A stretch of 64,000 bases of DNA, taken from Pseudomonadota bacterium (GTDB lineage: Bacteria; Pseudomonadota; Alphaproteobacteria; Rhizobiales; Rhizobiaceae). Where the stretch lies: assembly GCA_023451735.1 (NCBI GenBank), contig JAEXYH010000062.1, forward strand, positions 35,943 to 99,942. Direction: 5' to 3'. The position numbers were made by a program, and so were the translations under genes. This document shows, in pieces, positions 34,825 through 42,770 of this stretch (within the stretch, counting starts at the first letter, position 1; each line of letters opens with the position of its first letter). The notes beneath the pieces are model-generated. The model worked only from the letters and a program-made list of their open reading frames with translations, did no database searches and had not been told where the DNA came from.

Positions 34825-35852
34825 ACATGCTGGCCTTCGCTATCAACACCGCCGAACGGACACCACTGACCGACGGCATGACGCTCGCGGGTATCGACTT
34901 TCTCTGTGCTCGTACAAAGCGCCGCCTCGCTGCCACGGCGGCCGGCCAGGAAAGTCTGTTTGTCGATGCAATGAGCCACTACCCAGTGGCGGTTCATGCA
35001 GACGAAGCCAATCGTCAGCATTATGAAGTGCCCGCTGCTTTCTTTTCACGGGTTCTGGGGCCAAGCCGAAAATACTCTTGTTGCCTCTATCCGAGCGAGT
35101 ACACGACTTTAAAAGAGGCCGAGGTTCACGCGCTCGCCGAAACAGTCAGACATGCGGCAATCGAAGACGGCATGACGATCCTGGAGCTCGGCTGTGGTTG
35201 GGGTTCGCTTTCGCTTTATCTTGCGGCGCAATTTCCAAATTCGCGCATCATCTCGGTCTCCAACTCAGCGTCGCAACGCGCCTTTATCCTTACGACGGCC
35301 AATCAACGCCGGCTGACCAATCTCACTGTAATGACAGCCGACATGAATGATTTTTCGATCGATCAACGCTTCGATCGTGTCGTCTCGATCGAGATGTTCG
35401 AACACATGTCGAACTGGCGGAAGCTTTTTGAGCGGGCTTGCGACTGGGTGAAGCCGCAGGGTCGGCTGTTCCTTCATATCTTCACCCACAAGGACCGCTC
35501 CTACCGGTTCGATCATGATGACCCGTCCGACTGGATTGCCCATCATTTCTTCACCGGCGGCATCATGCCGGCGCATGGCCTACCTCATCGCTTCGCGGAT
35601 CTGTTCACCGTCGAGGAAGAATGGCGGTGGTCCGGAACCCATTACCGTCGCACGGCACTCGACTGGCTCGCAAATTTTAACCGCGAGATCGGTCACGTTC
35701 AGCCGATTTTCGCAGAGGTCTACGGCAAGGACGCGTCGCTTTGGCTCCGCCGCTGGCGGCTGTTCTTCCTGGCAACTGCCGGCCTGTTCGGCCATGATAA
35801 CGGCGATATCTGGGGTGTCGGTCATTATCTGCTGAAACCGGCAAGGTCATGA
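34821..35852 (+). CDS. Second CFA-synthase-like SAM methyltransferase
   Basis: 343 residues, SD AAGGAG. The SAM motif LELGCGWGS and SIEMFEHMSNW are clear, and it has HIFTHKDRSYRF and HHFFTGGIMPAHGL in place of the CFA-specific blocks. It lacks the long N-terminal domain of the divergent CFA gene. It is therefore a distinct subfamily that may methylate acyl chains without making the ring. Coupled at both ends by ATGA overlaps. Confidence 0.88.
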   Translation: MNMLAFAINTAERTPLTDGMTLAGIDFLCARTKRRLAATAAGQESLFVDAMSHYPVAVHADEANRQHYEVPAAFFSRVLGPSRKYSCCLYPSEYTTLKEAEVHALAETVRHAAIEDGMTILELGCGWGSLSLYLAAQFPNSRIISVSNSASQRAFILTTANQRRLTNLTVMTADMNDFSIDQRFDRVVSIEMFEHMSNWRKLFERACDWVKPQGRLFLHIFTHKDRSYRFDHDDPSDWIAHHFFTGGIMPAHGLPHRFADLFTVEEEWRWSGTHYRRTALDWLANFNREIGHVQPIFAEVYGKDASLWLRRWRLFFLATAGLFGHDNGDIWGVGHYLLKPARS

Positions 35853-36400
35853 GCTTGCAGCGGACGCCTGTCGATCCTCTCACCCAGGCGACGGTCACGA
35901 TTGCCTGGGTCATATGTATCAACAAGCCCTTTTATCCGGTCTATGTTTGGTATCTTGTCGGCGATGGCGTCGGCGCCTCACTTGGCTCGCTGCTTGCTGC
36001 TCCGGTCTTTCTGGCAATTCCGTTTCTCGCCCGACACTCTTCGATCATTGCTCGGATTTCGCTTCCCATCGTGGGTGCATTCGACACCTTGTTCGAGACA
36101 AGATTGTTCGGCCAAAGCTCCGGGACAGAACTGTTCTTCGGCGCCTGTATCATGCTTGCGGCAGTCTCTTTTCGAGCAGAAGAGAAATGGATTCAACGCG
36201 GTGTGGCAGCCCTCGTCTTCGCCGTGTTCCTTCTATCGCGCCATACTGGCGGACCGCCGTTACACGGTTGGAGTGAAGCCGATCTTGTCATGCTTCTCGA
36301 TCTCAACATTTTCGCGGTCGCGTGCCTGATGGCCTTCATCGCCCTGAGATACGCAGGCTTGGCGATCAGGGTACAACCCCGGAGCGGGGAGAATTGTTAG
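35849..36400 (+). CDS. Unrecognised integral membrane protein
   Basis: 183 residues, about five hydrophobic segments (for example LGSLLAAPVFLAIPFLA, FFGACIMLAAVSF, RGVAALVFAVFLLS). I recognise no family. It starts by ATGA overlap with the methyltransferase and is 21 bp before the lipocalin gene, so it belongs to the same lipid-modification operon. Confidence 0.8.
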   Translation: MSLQRTPVDPLTQATVTIAWVICINKPFYPVYVWYLVGDGVGASLGSLLAAPVFLAIPFLARHSSIIARISLPIVGAFDTLFETRLFGQSSGTELFFGACIMLAAVSFRAEEKWIQRGVAALVFAVFLLSRHTGGPPLHGWSEADLVMLLDLNIFAVACLMAFIALRYAGLAIRVQPRSGENC

Positions 36401-36421
36401 GCAAACAAGCCGGAGGATGAC

Positions 36422-36949
36422 ATGCAGGACTTCTGGAAATACCTTTTCGGCGTTCTCTGCCTCGCCGGAACGCTTGCACCGCACGCCACGGCGGCAACCG
36501 AGCCTGAAGTGGTTAAGGTTGGCGTTGACCATTACCGCGGGACATGGCTGGAGATCGGTCGCCGACCGATGTGGGTGACCGATGGCTGCGTCGCCGGTTA
36601 CTCAAAATATCGCCGCGGCAAAACACCCGATGAGGTTCTTGTCGAGGATGGATGCCACGTCGACACCCCCAAGGGGAAACTAAAGACTATACGCGGCACG
36701 GGACACATTCTCGACTTCGAACACGACAAGGCGAAGATGCGGGTACGCTACCCGTTATTGATCACCTTCAACTATTGGGTTCTCTACAAATCGCCGGACA
36801 AGAACTGGTTCATCAGTGCCGATCCTGACATGACCAACCTATGGATCTATGCGCGCACTGTCCCATCCAAAGCGAAACTGAGAACAATGGTAAGAAAAGT
36901 AGGCCAGCTTGGATATGATGTGCGCAAGCTCGAATTTCCTGAGCCGTGA
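36422..36949 (+). CDS. Periplasmic lipocalin-family protein
   Basis: 175 residues with a signal peptide (to about residue 25). The lipocalin signature YRGTWLEIGRRP (G-x-W) and later conserved YWVLYKSPDKNWFISAD are seen, close to bacterial Blc proteins that carry lipids. SD GGAGG is 5 bases before ATG. Last gene of the rightward operon; a lipid-binding role fits its neighbours. Downstream, CACGCC/GGCGTG at 36953-36984 could form a weak terminator with the convergent gene. Confidence 0.85.
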   Translation: MQDFWKYLFGVLCLAGTLAPHATAATEPEVVKVGVDHYRGTWLEIGRRPMWVTDGCVAGYSKYRRGKTPDEVLVEDGCHVDTPKGKLKTIRGTGHILDFEHDKAKMRVRYPLLITFNYWVLYKSPDKNWFISADPDMTNLWIYARTVPSKAKLRTMVRKVGQLGYDVRKLEFPEP

Positions 36950-37002
36950 AGACACGCCGCGGTTTCGCCAATCGCCGAGGCGTGCGCTCTCGTGATATGC
37001 GC

Positions 37003-37620
37003 TTACATCGGAGGCACGACGCCGTTTGTGCCGACGACGACGCGGGCGCTGGAGATCGACCCGTCCGGCGCCTTTTCTGAAGGGACGAAGACGGTTGCGC
37101 CGCTCTTCAGGTCCGCGACTTCGGCAGGTGCGAATGTCACCACCGGAGTGCCCTCAGGGATCGAGATCTTCTTTTCTCCACCCTTGTAGGTCACGGTCAG
37201 CGTATGGCCGTCGACGGACTTCACGGCGTTGGCGACCGTGGCGTTTGTCATGGAGCTGTTGGGCTTCAGGTCCCAGGCATAGCTGCCCTCGCCCGTGCCC
37301 TTCATGGCGGCCGGGAAGATCAACACTTCAAGCGCTCCGTTTCCGCCATCGGCAGTCGGCAGTGAGGCGATACCGACGAAATCGCCTTCCTTGATGTCTT
37401 CGACGGAAGCCTTCGCGACGCTCGAAATCTTCCAGCCGTCCTTGAGCATGATCTTGGCGTCCGTGCCTTCACGCGTCTTCACCGACAGCGTCGAACCGTC
37501 AAGGCTCTCGACCGTACCGCGGACGCGGACCTGGTCGGCGGCATGGGCGGGAAAACCGATCGTGGCTACAATCAGCATGCCGGCGAGCACCGGAAAACCG
37601 GCCTTGGAAATAGAGGACAT
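37003..37620 (-). CDS. Small periplasmic protein of unknown function in the SigF regulon
   Basis: 205 residues from ATG 37620 (SD AGGA, spacer 8). Signal peptide to about residue 32 (...FPAHAA). The mature protein is beta-rich with two similar units, VRVRGTVESLDGSTLSVKTREG and VKSVDGHTLTVTYKGGEKK, suggesting tandem OB/SH3-like folds of the DUF5666 sort. It has its own SigF-type promoter at 37667-37692. Function unknown. Confidence 0.75.
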   Translation of the reverse strand: MSSISKAGFPVLAGMLIVATIGFPAHAADQVRVRGTVESLDGSTLSVKTREGTDAKIMLKDGWKISSVAKASVEDIKEGDFVGIASLPTADGGNGALEVLIFPAAMKGTGEGSYAWDLKPNSSMTNATVANAVKSVDGHTLTVTYKGGEKKISIPEGTPVVTFAPAEVADLKSGATVFVPSEKAPDGSISSARVVVGTNGVVPPM

Positions 37621-37666
37621 TGTCTTCTTCCTTGTTGAAAAACCCTGTCGTTTCAATCGCCAGCGA

Positions 37667-37692
37667 ATGCGGGATGAAAATCCGCTGGTTAA
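37667..37692 (-). promoter_or_regulatory. SigF-type ECF promoter for the periplasmic protein gene
   Basis: TTAACC (37692-37687), 15 bases, CGCAT (37671-37667) on the minus strand. It has the same spacing and nearly the same boxes as two other sites beside the sigF-like gene. The predicted start leaves a leader of about 40 bases. Confidence 0.6.
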
Positions 37693-37729
37693 CGCGGAAC
37701 GGAGCCTTCGCGGCCCGCACCGCGAACTC

Positions 37730-38506
37730 TCAGATCCCGGCGTACCACTCGTAGCCGCGGTCTTCCCAGAAGCCACCATTGCCGCCGTAGAGGCCGGACA
37801 AGTCGGCGACCGCTTCAATGCGCATCAGGTATTTGGCCTGCTTGTAGCCGAGCTGCCGCTCGACCCTCAGCCTGAGCGGTGCGCCATGGGCGACCTCCAG
37901 ATCATGGCCGTTCATCGAATGGGCGAGAATGGTCTGCGGGTGGAAGGCATCAACCAGATCAATGCTTTCATAATACCAACCGCTGCCATCGAGCGTCTTT
38001 TCGTATTCGTCGGCACAGTGGAAAACGATGTAGCGCGCCTCTGGCTTCAGGCCGACTTGATTGAGCAATACTGCGAGTGGCACGCCGGTCCATTGCCCGA
38101 TGGCACTCCAGCCCTCTACGCAGTCGTGCCGCGTGATCTGGGTGCGCGAGGGCATCGCCTTCAGGGCGGCAAGCGATAGTTTCGCTGGCCGCTCGACGAG
38201 CCCGCCGACCTCAAGCTGCCAAGTCGAGAATTGCCGGCTCAACAGGTCCTGGTATTGCGCGCCGTCCGGCATGCTCGTGCCGTTGGCCCGGAATGTCGGC
38301 GAGATGTCGGCCAGGCTGTATTCGCGCGCCAACGTGTCATCGCCGATCAGGGCGCGTTGCGTTTTCATCGTCAAGCCCTCGGCGATCTTCAGTATCGACT
38401 GCACCTTCGGGCTTTCGACCAGCGCATCGCAGCCGCTGAGCCCGAGCGCCGAGGCGGTGAGCGTCGAGCCGATCAGAAACCGGCGGCGGGTGATGATGCG
38501 GCTCAT
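37730..38506 (-). CDS. Molybdopterin-dependent oxidoreductase, sulfite-oxidase fold (YedY/MsrP-like)
   Basis: 258 residues. Twin-arginine signal TRRRFLIGSTL, and a possible lipobox LSGC at residue 25. The molybdenum-coordinating Cys lies in RHDCVEGWSAIGQWTGVPL. It is shorter than MsrP (about 330) and lacks its C-terminal part. It overlaps the cytochrome b gene by ATGA and probably receives electrons from it to reduce an oxidised periplasmic substrate such as methionine sulfoxide; that is inference from the MsrPQ parallel. Confidence 0.88.
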   Translation of the reverse strand: MSRIITRRRFLIGSTLTASALGLSGCDALVESPKVQSILKIAEGLTMKTQRALIGDDTLAREYSLADISPTFRANGTSMPDGAQYQDLLSRQFSTWQLEVGGLVERPAKLSLAALKAMPSRTQITRHDCVEGWSAIGQWTGVPLAVLLNQVGLKPEARYIVFHCADEYEKTLDGSGWYYESIDLVDAFHPQTILAHSMNGHDLEVAHGAPLRLRVERQLGYKQAKYLMRIEAVADLSGLYGGNGGFWEDRGYEWYAGI

Positions 38507-39366
38507 GGCTGGACCTCCGTCCGGTCGTCAACATCGATGGCATAACGGCCGGTGATCATCGAACGCATATTGTTGAAGACGCCGGACACCAAGACCATCG
38601 CGACATGCACGACGACGAAGGCGACGAGCGCATTGGCGGTGATGAAATGCAGCGTGCGAGCCGATTGCCGGCCGCCGAAGATATCCAGCAGCCAAGGCGC
38701 AAAGGCGTCAAACCCGGGCGACATGGTCAGCCCCGTCGCGATCATTACCGGCAGGAGAAGGAAGATGACCAGGAGATAGGTGAGCTTCTGCAGCGCGTTG
38801 TAGCGGCGTGCCTTTTCGCCCTTGGGAAAGCGCAGACGGGCATGGTCGGCGATCTCGTGCCGAAGATTACCTAGCGAAAGCTCACCACGCGCGGGCAGAA
38901 GGTCAAGGCGGAAATGGCGAGCGATGAAGCCGTAAGCCATGTAGATCAAGCCGTTGATGACGAAAAGCCAGGCGAAGAAGAAGTGCCAGCGCCGGCCGGT
39001 CGCCAGGTCCTGATAGCTTGGCAACGTGATCCAGGCGGGAAAGCCACGCGCAATCGCCTCGCCACCGACATTCGAAACGCCGAGGATGCCGGTCGTATCG
39101 AAGGACAGGCTCCCGATCCGGGTCACGCCCTTGATCGAGCCCTCCTGCTCTTCCGCTTCCATCGACAAAACCGAGGGATCGCTGTCAGCGCCATACTGTC
39201 CCCAATAGAGTGCCGGATGCGCGTTGAAGATCTGCAGGCCGCTGAACAGCAACACCGTCATGCAGAGGACGTTCAGCCAGTGCGACAGGCGCACAGTCAG
39301 GCTGTGCCGACGGATCAGCAGCCGCCTGCCGTCAATCCCGTGGTTCAGTTTTTCCGTTGTTTCCAT
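38503..39366 (-). CDS. Cytochrome b561-like membrane protein
   Basis: 287 residues with four main helices and well-placed histidines (RLSHWLN, RRWHFFFAW, LHFITANALVAFVVVHVAM) that would bind two b-type haems. It is the membrane electron-transfer partner of the molybdoenzyme encoded 3' of it. No promoter motif is visible directly upstream, so it is probably read from the promoter at 39781-39806 with the Met-rich gene. Confidence 0.88.
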   Translation of the reverse strand: METTEKLNHGIDGRRLLIRRHSLTVRLSHWLNVLCMTVLLFSGLQIFNAHPALYWGQYGADSDPSVLSMEAEEQEGSIKGVTRIGSLSFDTTGILGVSNVGGEAIARGFPAWITLPSYQDLATGRRWHFFFAWLFVINGLIYMAYGFIARHFRLDLLPARGELSLGNLRHEIADHARLRFPKGEKARRYNALQKLTYLLVIFLLLPVMIATGLTMSPGFDAFAPWLLDIFGGRQSARTLHFITANALVAFVVVHVAMVLVSGVFNNMRSMITGRYAIDVDDRTEVQP

Positions 39367-39445
39367 GAGTTCACTCCGTCCAGATGGTCTTCATGCTGTC
39401 CGGCGGCGCCCTCGCCGAAGTTTCATCCGCGAGGGCACAACCCGC

Positions 39446-39721
39446 TTACTTCATGGCATCGCAGTGTTTCATCATGTCAGACTTCTTCATGCTGTCCTTC
39501 TCCATGCCGGCCTTGTGCATGCAATCGGCTTTGCTGCCCATTTTCATACTGTCGGTCTTCATCGGATCGGTCTTCATGCTGTCCATCTTCATCGTGTCCG
39601 ATTTCATGCTGTCCGGCTTGCCCATGCTGTCCGTGCTGGTTTGAGCACTGGCGCTGCCGGTGGCGATGTAAAGGCTGAAAACAATTGCGCCAAAGGCGGC
39701 GGTGAAGGAACGAATGTTCAT
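39446..39721 (-). CDS. Met/Asp/Lys-rich repeat periplasmic protein
   Basis: 91 residues from ATG 39721 (SD GGGAGAA). Signal peptide to residue 26 (...GSASAQ). The mature part is a run of imperfect five-residue units of the form DSMK(T/S/M) between about residues 31 and 65, then a C-terminal Cys/His/Met stretch (CMHKAG, MMKHC). Methionine every fifth residue suggests metal (copper) binding or a sacrificial oxidation target next to a possible Met-sulfoxide reductase. It is preceded by a strong SigF-type promoter. Confidence 0.8.
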   Translation of the reverse strand: MNIRSFTAAFGAIVFSLYIATGSASAQTSTDSMGKPDSMKSDTMKMDSMKTDPMKTDSMKMGSKADCMHKAGMEKDSMKKSDMMKHCDAMK

Positions 39722-39780
39722 AATGGTTCTCCCGGTTGCTTTGTGCCTGCCGCCCTGTGCAGCAAAGGTCACGGAGGCTC

Positions 39781-39806
39781 ATTCGTCGCCGACCGGGATC
39801 GGTTAC
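39781..39806 (-). promoter_or_regulatory. SigF-type ECF promoter for the Met-rich/cytochrome/molybdoenzyme operon
   Basis: GTAACC (39806-39801), 15 bases, CGAAT (39785-39781) on the minus strand. This is essentially the published Caulobacter SigF consensus (GTAACC and CGAA with a 15-16 base gap). The predicted leader is about 50 bases. Confidence 0.75.
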
Positions 39807-39872
39807 GGCAATCGGATCAGAATCACGCCGATGTGATTGCTGCTGTTTTCTCGCTTTTGTTTCGGACGAGGT

Positions 39873-39898
39873 GTAACGATTTTGTCGCGCCTGCGTAT
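39873..39898 (+). promoter_or_regulatory. SigF-type autoregulatory promoter
   Basis: GTAACG (39873-39878), 15 bases, CGTAT (39894-39898) upstream of the sigF-like gene. The start point would be about 39905, leaving a leader of only about 8 bases, which fits the lack of a clear SD before ATG 39913. Confidence 0.65.
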
Positions 39899-39912
39899 GA
39901 GCTTTCGAAAAC

Positions 39913-40470
39913 ATGAAGCAACTGACCGAGCCCGAGCTGAAAGCCTTGATGCTCTTGTCCCTTGACGGGGATGAGATGGCTTATCGCTGCCTGCTCGACA
40001 TGCTGAGGCACCTTCTGTTGAACTACTATGGTCGACGGCTTGCCCGCTCAGCACCCGCGGATGTTGACGATCTCGTGCAGGATACCTTGCTGGCATTGCA
40101 TCAGCGTAGGATCACCTATGATCGCGAGCGGCCGTTTACCGCCTGGTTCTTCACGATCGCCCGCCACAAGCTGGTCGATCACTACCGAAGGTTGGGCGAC
40201 AAGCAGCACGTCGGCATGGAGATTCTGGAGGATATGGCAGACGGATACAGCGAGGACGCCGTCTCGGCCAGCACGGATATCAGCCGGCTGCTGGCGAGCC
40301 TGCCTGCATGGCAGGGCGAGCTAATTCGCCAGGTCAGACTAGAGGGACAGTCGGTGGCTGACACGGCACTGAGAAGCGGACGCAGCGAGGCGGCGGTCAA
40401 GATCAATGTTTTCAGAGGCATTCAGGCGATGGCCGCGAAACTGAGAGGCGAACGCAGTGAAGACAGATGA
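39913..40470 (+). CDS. sigF: ECF sigma factor, SigF type
   Basis: 185 residues. Region 2 (LVQDTLLALHQRR, RPFTAWFFTIARHKLVDHYRR) and region 4 (SVADTALRSGRSEAAVKINVFRG) match ECF factors paired with DUF1109 proteins. The nearby molybdoenzyme and b561 genes also recall the Caulobacter SigF regulon, which answers chromate, cadmium and oxidative stress. The symbol is by analogy. Confidence 0.88.
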   Translation: MKQLTEPELKALMLLSLDGDEMAYRCLLDMLRHLLLNYYGRRLARSAPADVDDLVQDTLLALHQRRITYDRERPFTAWFFTIARHKLVDHYRRLGDKQHVGMEILEDMADGYSEDAVSASTDISRLLASLPAWQGELIRQVRLEGQSVADTALRSGRSEAAVKINVFRGIQAMAAKLRGERSEDR

Positions 40471-41098
40471 TCTGATTGATAGGCTGGCAGGTGATCTGCG
40501 GCCGGTAAAGCCCGGCGCGCTAAGGCGTCTGCTGGGTTTTGTTCTGTTGCCTGGCCTCGTGCTATCGGCGGCACTGATCCTGCTCGGACATGGCCCGCGG
40601 CCCGATCTCGCCGCCGCCATCCATCTGCCCGCCTTCTGGGTGAAGTCGATCTATCCGCTTGCCTTGACCGTGATCGGAATAACAGCCTTGATGGTGGTTG
40701 CCCGCCCCGGGGGCCGGCCACGAAAGGCAGGCTTCGCATCGCTTGCCATCTATCTCATGGTCGTCGCACTCGGATTGTGGCAGCTCTGCGTGGCGCCTGT
40801 CGAAGATTATCCGACCCTGATCTTCGGCATTTCCGCCTGGTTCTGCCCCTTCATAATCCTCGCTGCAGCTTTGCCGGTTTTTGCCTCAATCATTGTCTTC
40901 TTACGCCGAAGCGCCCCGACTGACCTACGTTTAGCGGGTGGCATCGCCGGACTAGTAGCCGGCTCAGCCGGAGCATGGACCTATTCTTGGGGTTGCATAG
41001 AGAATGGACTGGCCTTCGTCTCGCTCTGGTACACATTGGGCATAGCGCTGTGCGGCGTGCTAGGGCTGGCTTTGTCACGTCCTTTGCTTCGTTGGTGA
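40457..41098 (+). CDS. nrsF: NrsF-type anti-sigma factor (DUF1109)
   Basis: 213 residues from GTG 40457, with GAGAGG 8 bases upstream, overlapping sigF by 14 bp. Six membrane helices. Family-typical features are the N-terminal DDLIDRLAGDLRPV sigma-binding stretch and two conserved cysteines (WQLCV, WGC) that sense the stress in Caulobacter NrsF. It should sequester the sigma factor at the inner membrane. Confidence 0.9.
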   Translation: MKTDDLIDRLAGDLRPVKPGALRRLLGFVLLPGLVLSAALILLGHGPRPDLAAAIHLPAFWVKSIYPLALTVIGITALMVVARPGGRPRKAGFASLAIYLMVVALGLWQLCVAPVEDYPTLIFGISAWFCPFIILAAALPVFASIIVFLRRSAPTDLRLAGGIAGLVAGSAGAWTYSWGCIENGLAFVSLWYTLGIALCGVLGLALSRPLLRW

Positions 41099-41146
41099 GA
41101 AGCGGTCGGCCGCAAAATCAGCCCAGCTCAATGAGAACTTATAGAT

Positions 41147-41446
41147 TCACTTTCTTGAAACGATCCGGTCGCCAAAGCCGCACCCTAGCCAGAATTTTGC
41201 ATACCGACTTCGGTAGAGATCGCATTGCGCTTGGATTGCACCGCTGTTCGAGGCGATCGAAGCGGATCTTGAGAATCTGGTCTCCTTCCGTGAAACACCC
41301 TCCGGCACAGTGAGGCTGAATTCAACATAGCGGCAGCCATTGTCGCGAAAGCCATGGAAGACGTCGACGCCCTTCCGGTGATGCTTGTCTGAACGCTTCG
41401 ATTTGCTCTCTGTGTCGACGGGCAACACAGCGATCTCATAAATCAT
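41147..41446 (-). pseudogene. Remnant of an antibiotic-biosynthesis-monooxygenase-family gene
   Basis: It begins MIYEIAVLPV, the usual start of small ABM-family quinol monooxygenases. Homology then continues in another frame (HREQIEAFRQAS), returns (VDVFHGFRDNGCRYVEFSLTV) and shifts again (FTEGDQILKIRFDRLEQ). The first frame stays open to 41147 but the protein no longer makes sense after residue 10. Its start overlaps the upstream MDR gene stop (ATGA), so it was once an operon partner. Confidence 0.55.
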
Positions 41447-42429
41447 GTTTGCACCTTCGTGTCCGCCGAAGGATCGACTGCTATGGCAATCTTTCCTCGA
41501 ACACCGTTGTTGGGCGTTTCCAGCCGGGCATGGGCGAGCGGAATGTCGGCAAGCGAATAGACGGCGCCCAGGTGTGGCCGCAGCTGGCCGCGCTCCACCA
41601 ATGTGCTCAACTCATTGAGCTTGCCGCGATTCTGTCTCGTGAACACGAAATGAAAACTTGCATTCTTGCCCCAGGCTTCAATGAGGTTCTGCGGTTGTGC
41701 GATGTCCACGATCGAGACAACGCGACCAAGTTGTGCTAGCGCGTCTGGGCTGCGGGACAAGGCATCGCCGCCAATGGTGTCAAACACGACATCAACACCG
41801 CGGCCGTCCGTTTCCCGCAAGATGGCGTCGACGTAATCCTCTTTCCTGTAGTCTATGACAACATCGGCGCCGACACTGCGCGTAAACTCGAAGTTATCTT
41901 CGCGTACGGTCGTGAACACTTTCGCGCCGATGGCTTTCGCGACTTGGATCGCGACATGACCCACTCCTCCCGCGCCGCCGTGGATCAGGATGCTTTCTCC
42001 CACTCTGAGAGCCACACGCCCGACCAGAGCCTCCCATACCGTCCCGCCGACCAGACTCAGGCTTGCTGCTTCGAGATGGCTTAACGAGGCGGGTTTTCTT
42101 GCGATGATGCTTTCATTCGCAACGTGGTACTCTGCATAACTTCCCGGACCGTCGAATATTTGCGGCGTGTACCAGACTTCGTCTCCCGGCGAGAACGCAG
42201 TCACGCCGGGGCCGACTGCTTCGACAACGCCGGATACGTCATGACCGGTAATGGCCGGCAGTTGCACCAGGCCACGATAGTCACCTCGCCGAACCTGATA
42301 ATCCAGGGGATTGATCGAGGTGGCATGTACGCGCACCAGGACTTGTCCCGCATCCGGAACGGGCTTTGGGATTTCGGAAAGCTCAAAGGATTCCGGACCA
42401 CCAAAAGAGGCAAGTGTCATCGCTTTCAT
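41443..42429 (-). CDS. Quinone-oxidoreductase-like MDR protein (zinc-independent)
   Basis: 328 residues. GroES-like domain (residues 1-125) and NADPH-binding Rossmann domain with IHGGAGGVGHVAIQ. The catalytic-zinc cysteines of alcohol dehydrogenases are absent (TSINPLDYQVRRG), so it is a QOR/enoyl-reductase type that reduces quinones or enones. It is divergent from a LysR regulator and upstream of an ABM remnant, a pairing typical of quinone-stress operons. Confidence 0.9.
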   Translation of the reverse strand: MKAMTLASFGGPESFELSEIPKPVPDAGQVLVRVHATSINPLDYQVRRGDYRGLVQLPAITGHDVSGVVEAVGPGVTAFSPGDEVWYTPQIFDGPGSYAEYHVANESIIARKPASLSHLEAASLSLVGGTVWEALVGRVALRVGESILIHGGAGGVGHVAIQVAKAIGAKVFTTVREDNFEFTRSVGADVVIDYRKEDYVDAILRETDGRGVDVVFDTIGGDALSRSPDALAQLGRVVSIVDIAQPQNLIEAWGKNASFHFVFTRQNRGKLNELSTLVERGQLRPHLGAVYSLADIPLAHARLETPNNGVRGKIAIAVDPSADTKVQT

Positions 42430-42524
42430 AGCAAATCCTCATTTATTGAAACGGTATATTGGGGTTTGTCGATGCTGGCTCGTGAGCGTCGGAGCCCTTG
42501 GACCATGATTGCAGGCAACGGGAC

Positions 42525-42625
42525 TTAGTCTGTGTAGACGCGCCGCGGCACTTCTACGTCGCGAACTTCGAATGCGGCCGGGTCTGCCAAACGATTAAGG
42601 CGCCTGCCTTCATTGCGTTAGTCAT
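42525..42625 (-). pseudogene. Tiny frameshifted remnant upstream of the MDR gene
   Basis: ATG 42625 has AAAGGA upstream and reads MTNAMKAGALIVWQTRPH. A one-base shift then gives FEVRDVEVPRRVYTD and a stop at 42525. Composition looks coding in both halves, so this is probably a broken short gene. I do not recognise its family. Confidence 0.3.
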
Positions 42626-42630
42626 TACGA

Positions 42631-42648
42631 TATCCTTTCGTCAGGATA
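42631..42648. promoter_or_regulatory. Palindrome in the LysR/MDR divergent region
   Basis: TATCCT-TTCGTC-AGGATA (42631-42648), a perfect 6-bp dyad with a 6-base centre. It overlaps the SD of the 42525-42625 remnant. It could bind the LysR protein (T-N11-A form present) or another repressor. The rest of 42649-42770 shows nothing clear. Confidence 0.35.
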
Positions 42649-42770
42649 GCATTGATGGGAGCCAACAAGGCATGGCGCCGTCTTGATGCTCCCTATTTGA
42701 TCTATCGAGATTGCTTCCGGTAGCAGCCCTGTTTTAGGATCAGCTTCAAAAAAACCTTGAAAGTGACCAG

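Noticed and set aside
36953..36984. CACGCC/GGCGTG hairpin between convergent genes
   Set aside because: Twenty-base loop and no T run; too weak to call a terminator.
39446..39721. DNA tandem repeat / CRISPR-like array
   Set aside because: The repeats are 15-bp coding units of the DSMK(T/S/M) peptide repeat, without spacers.
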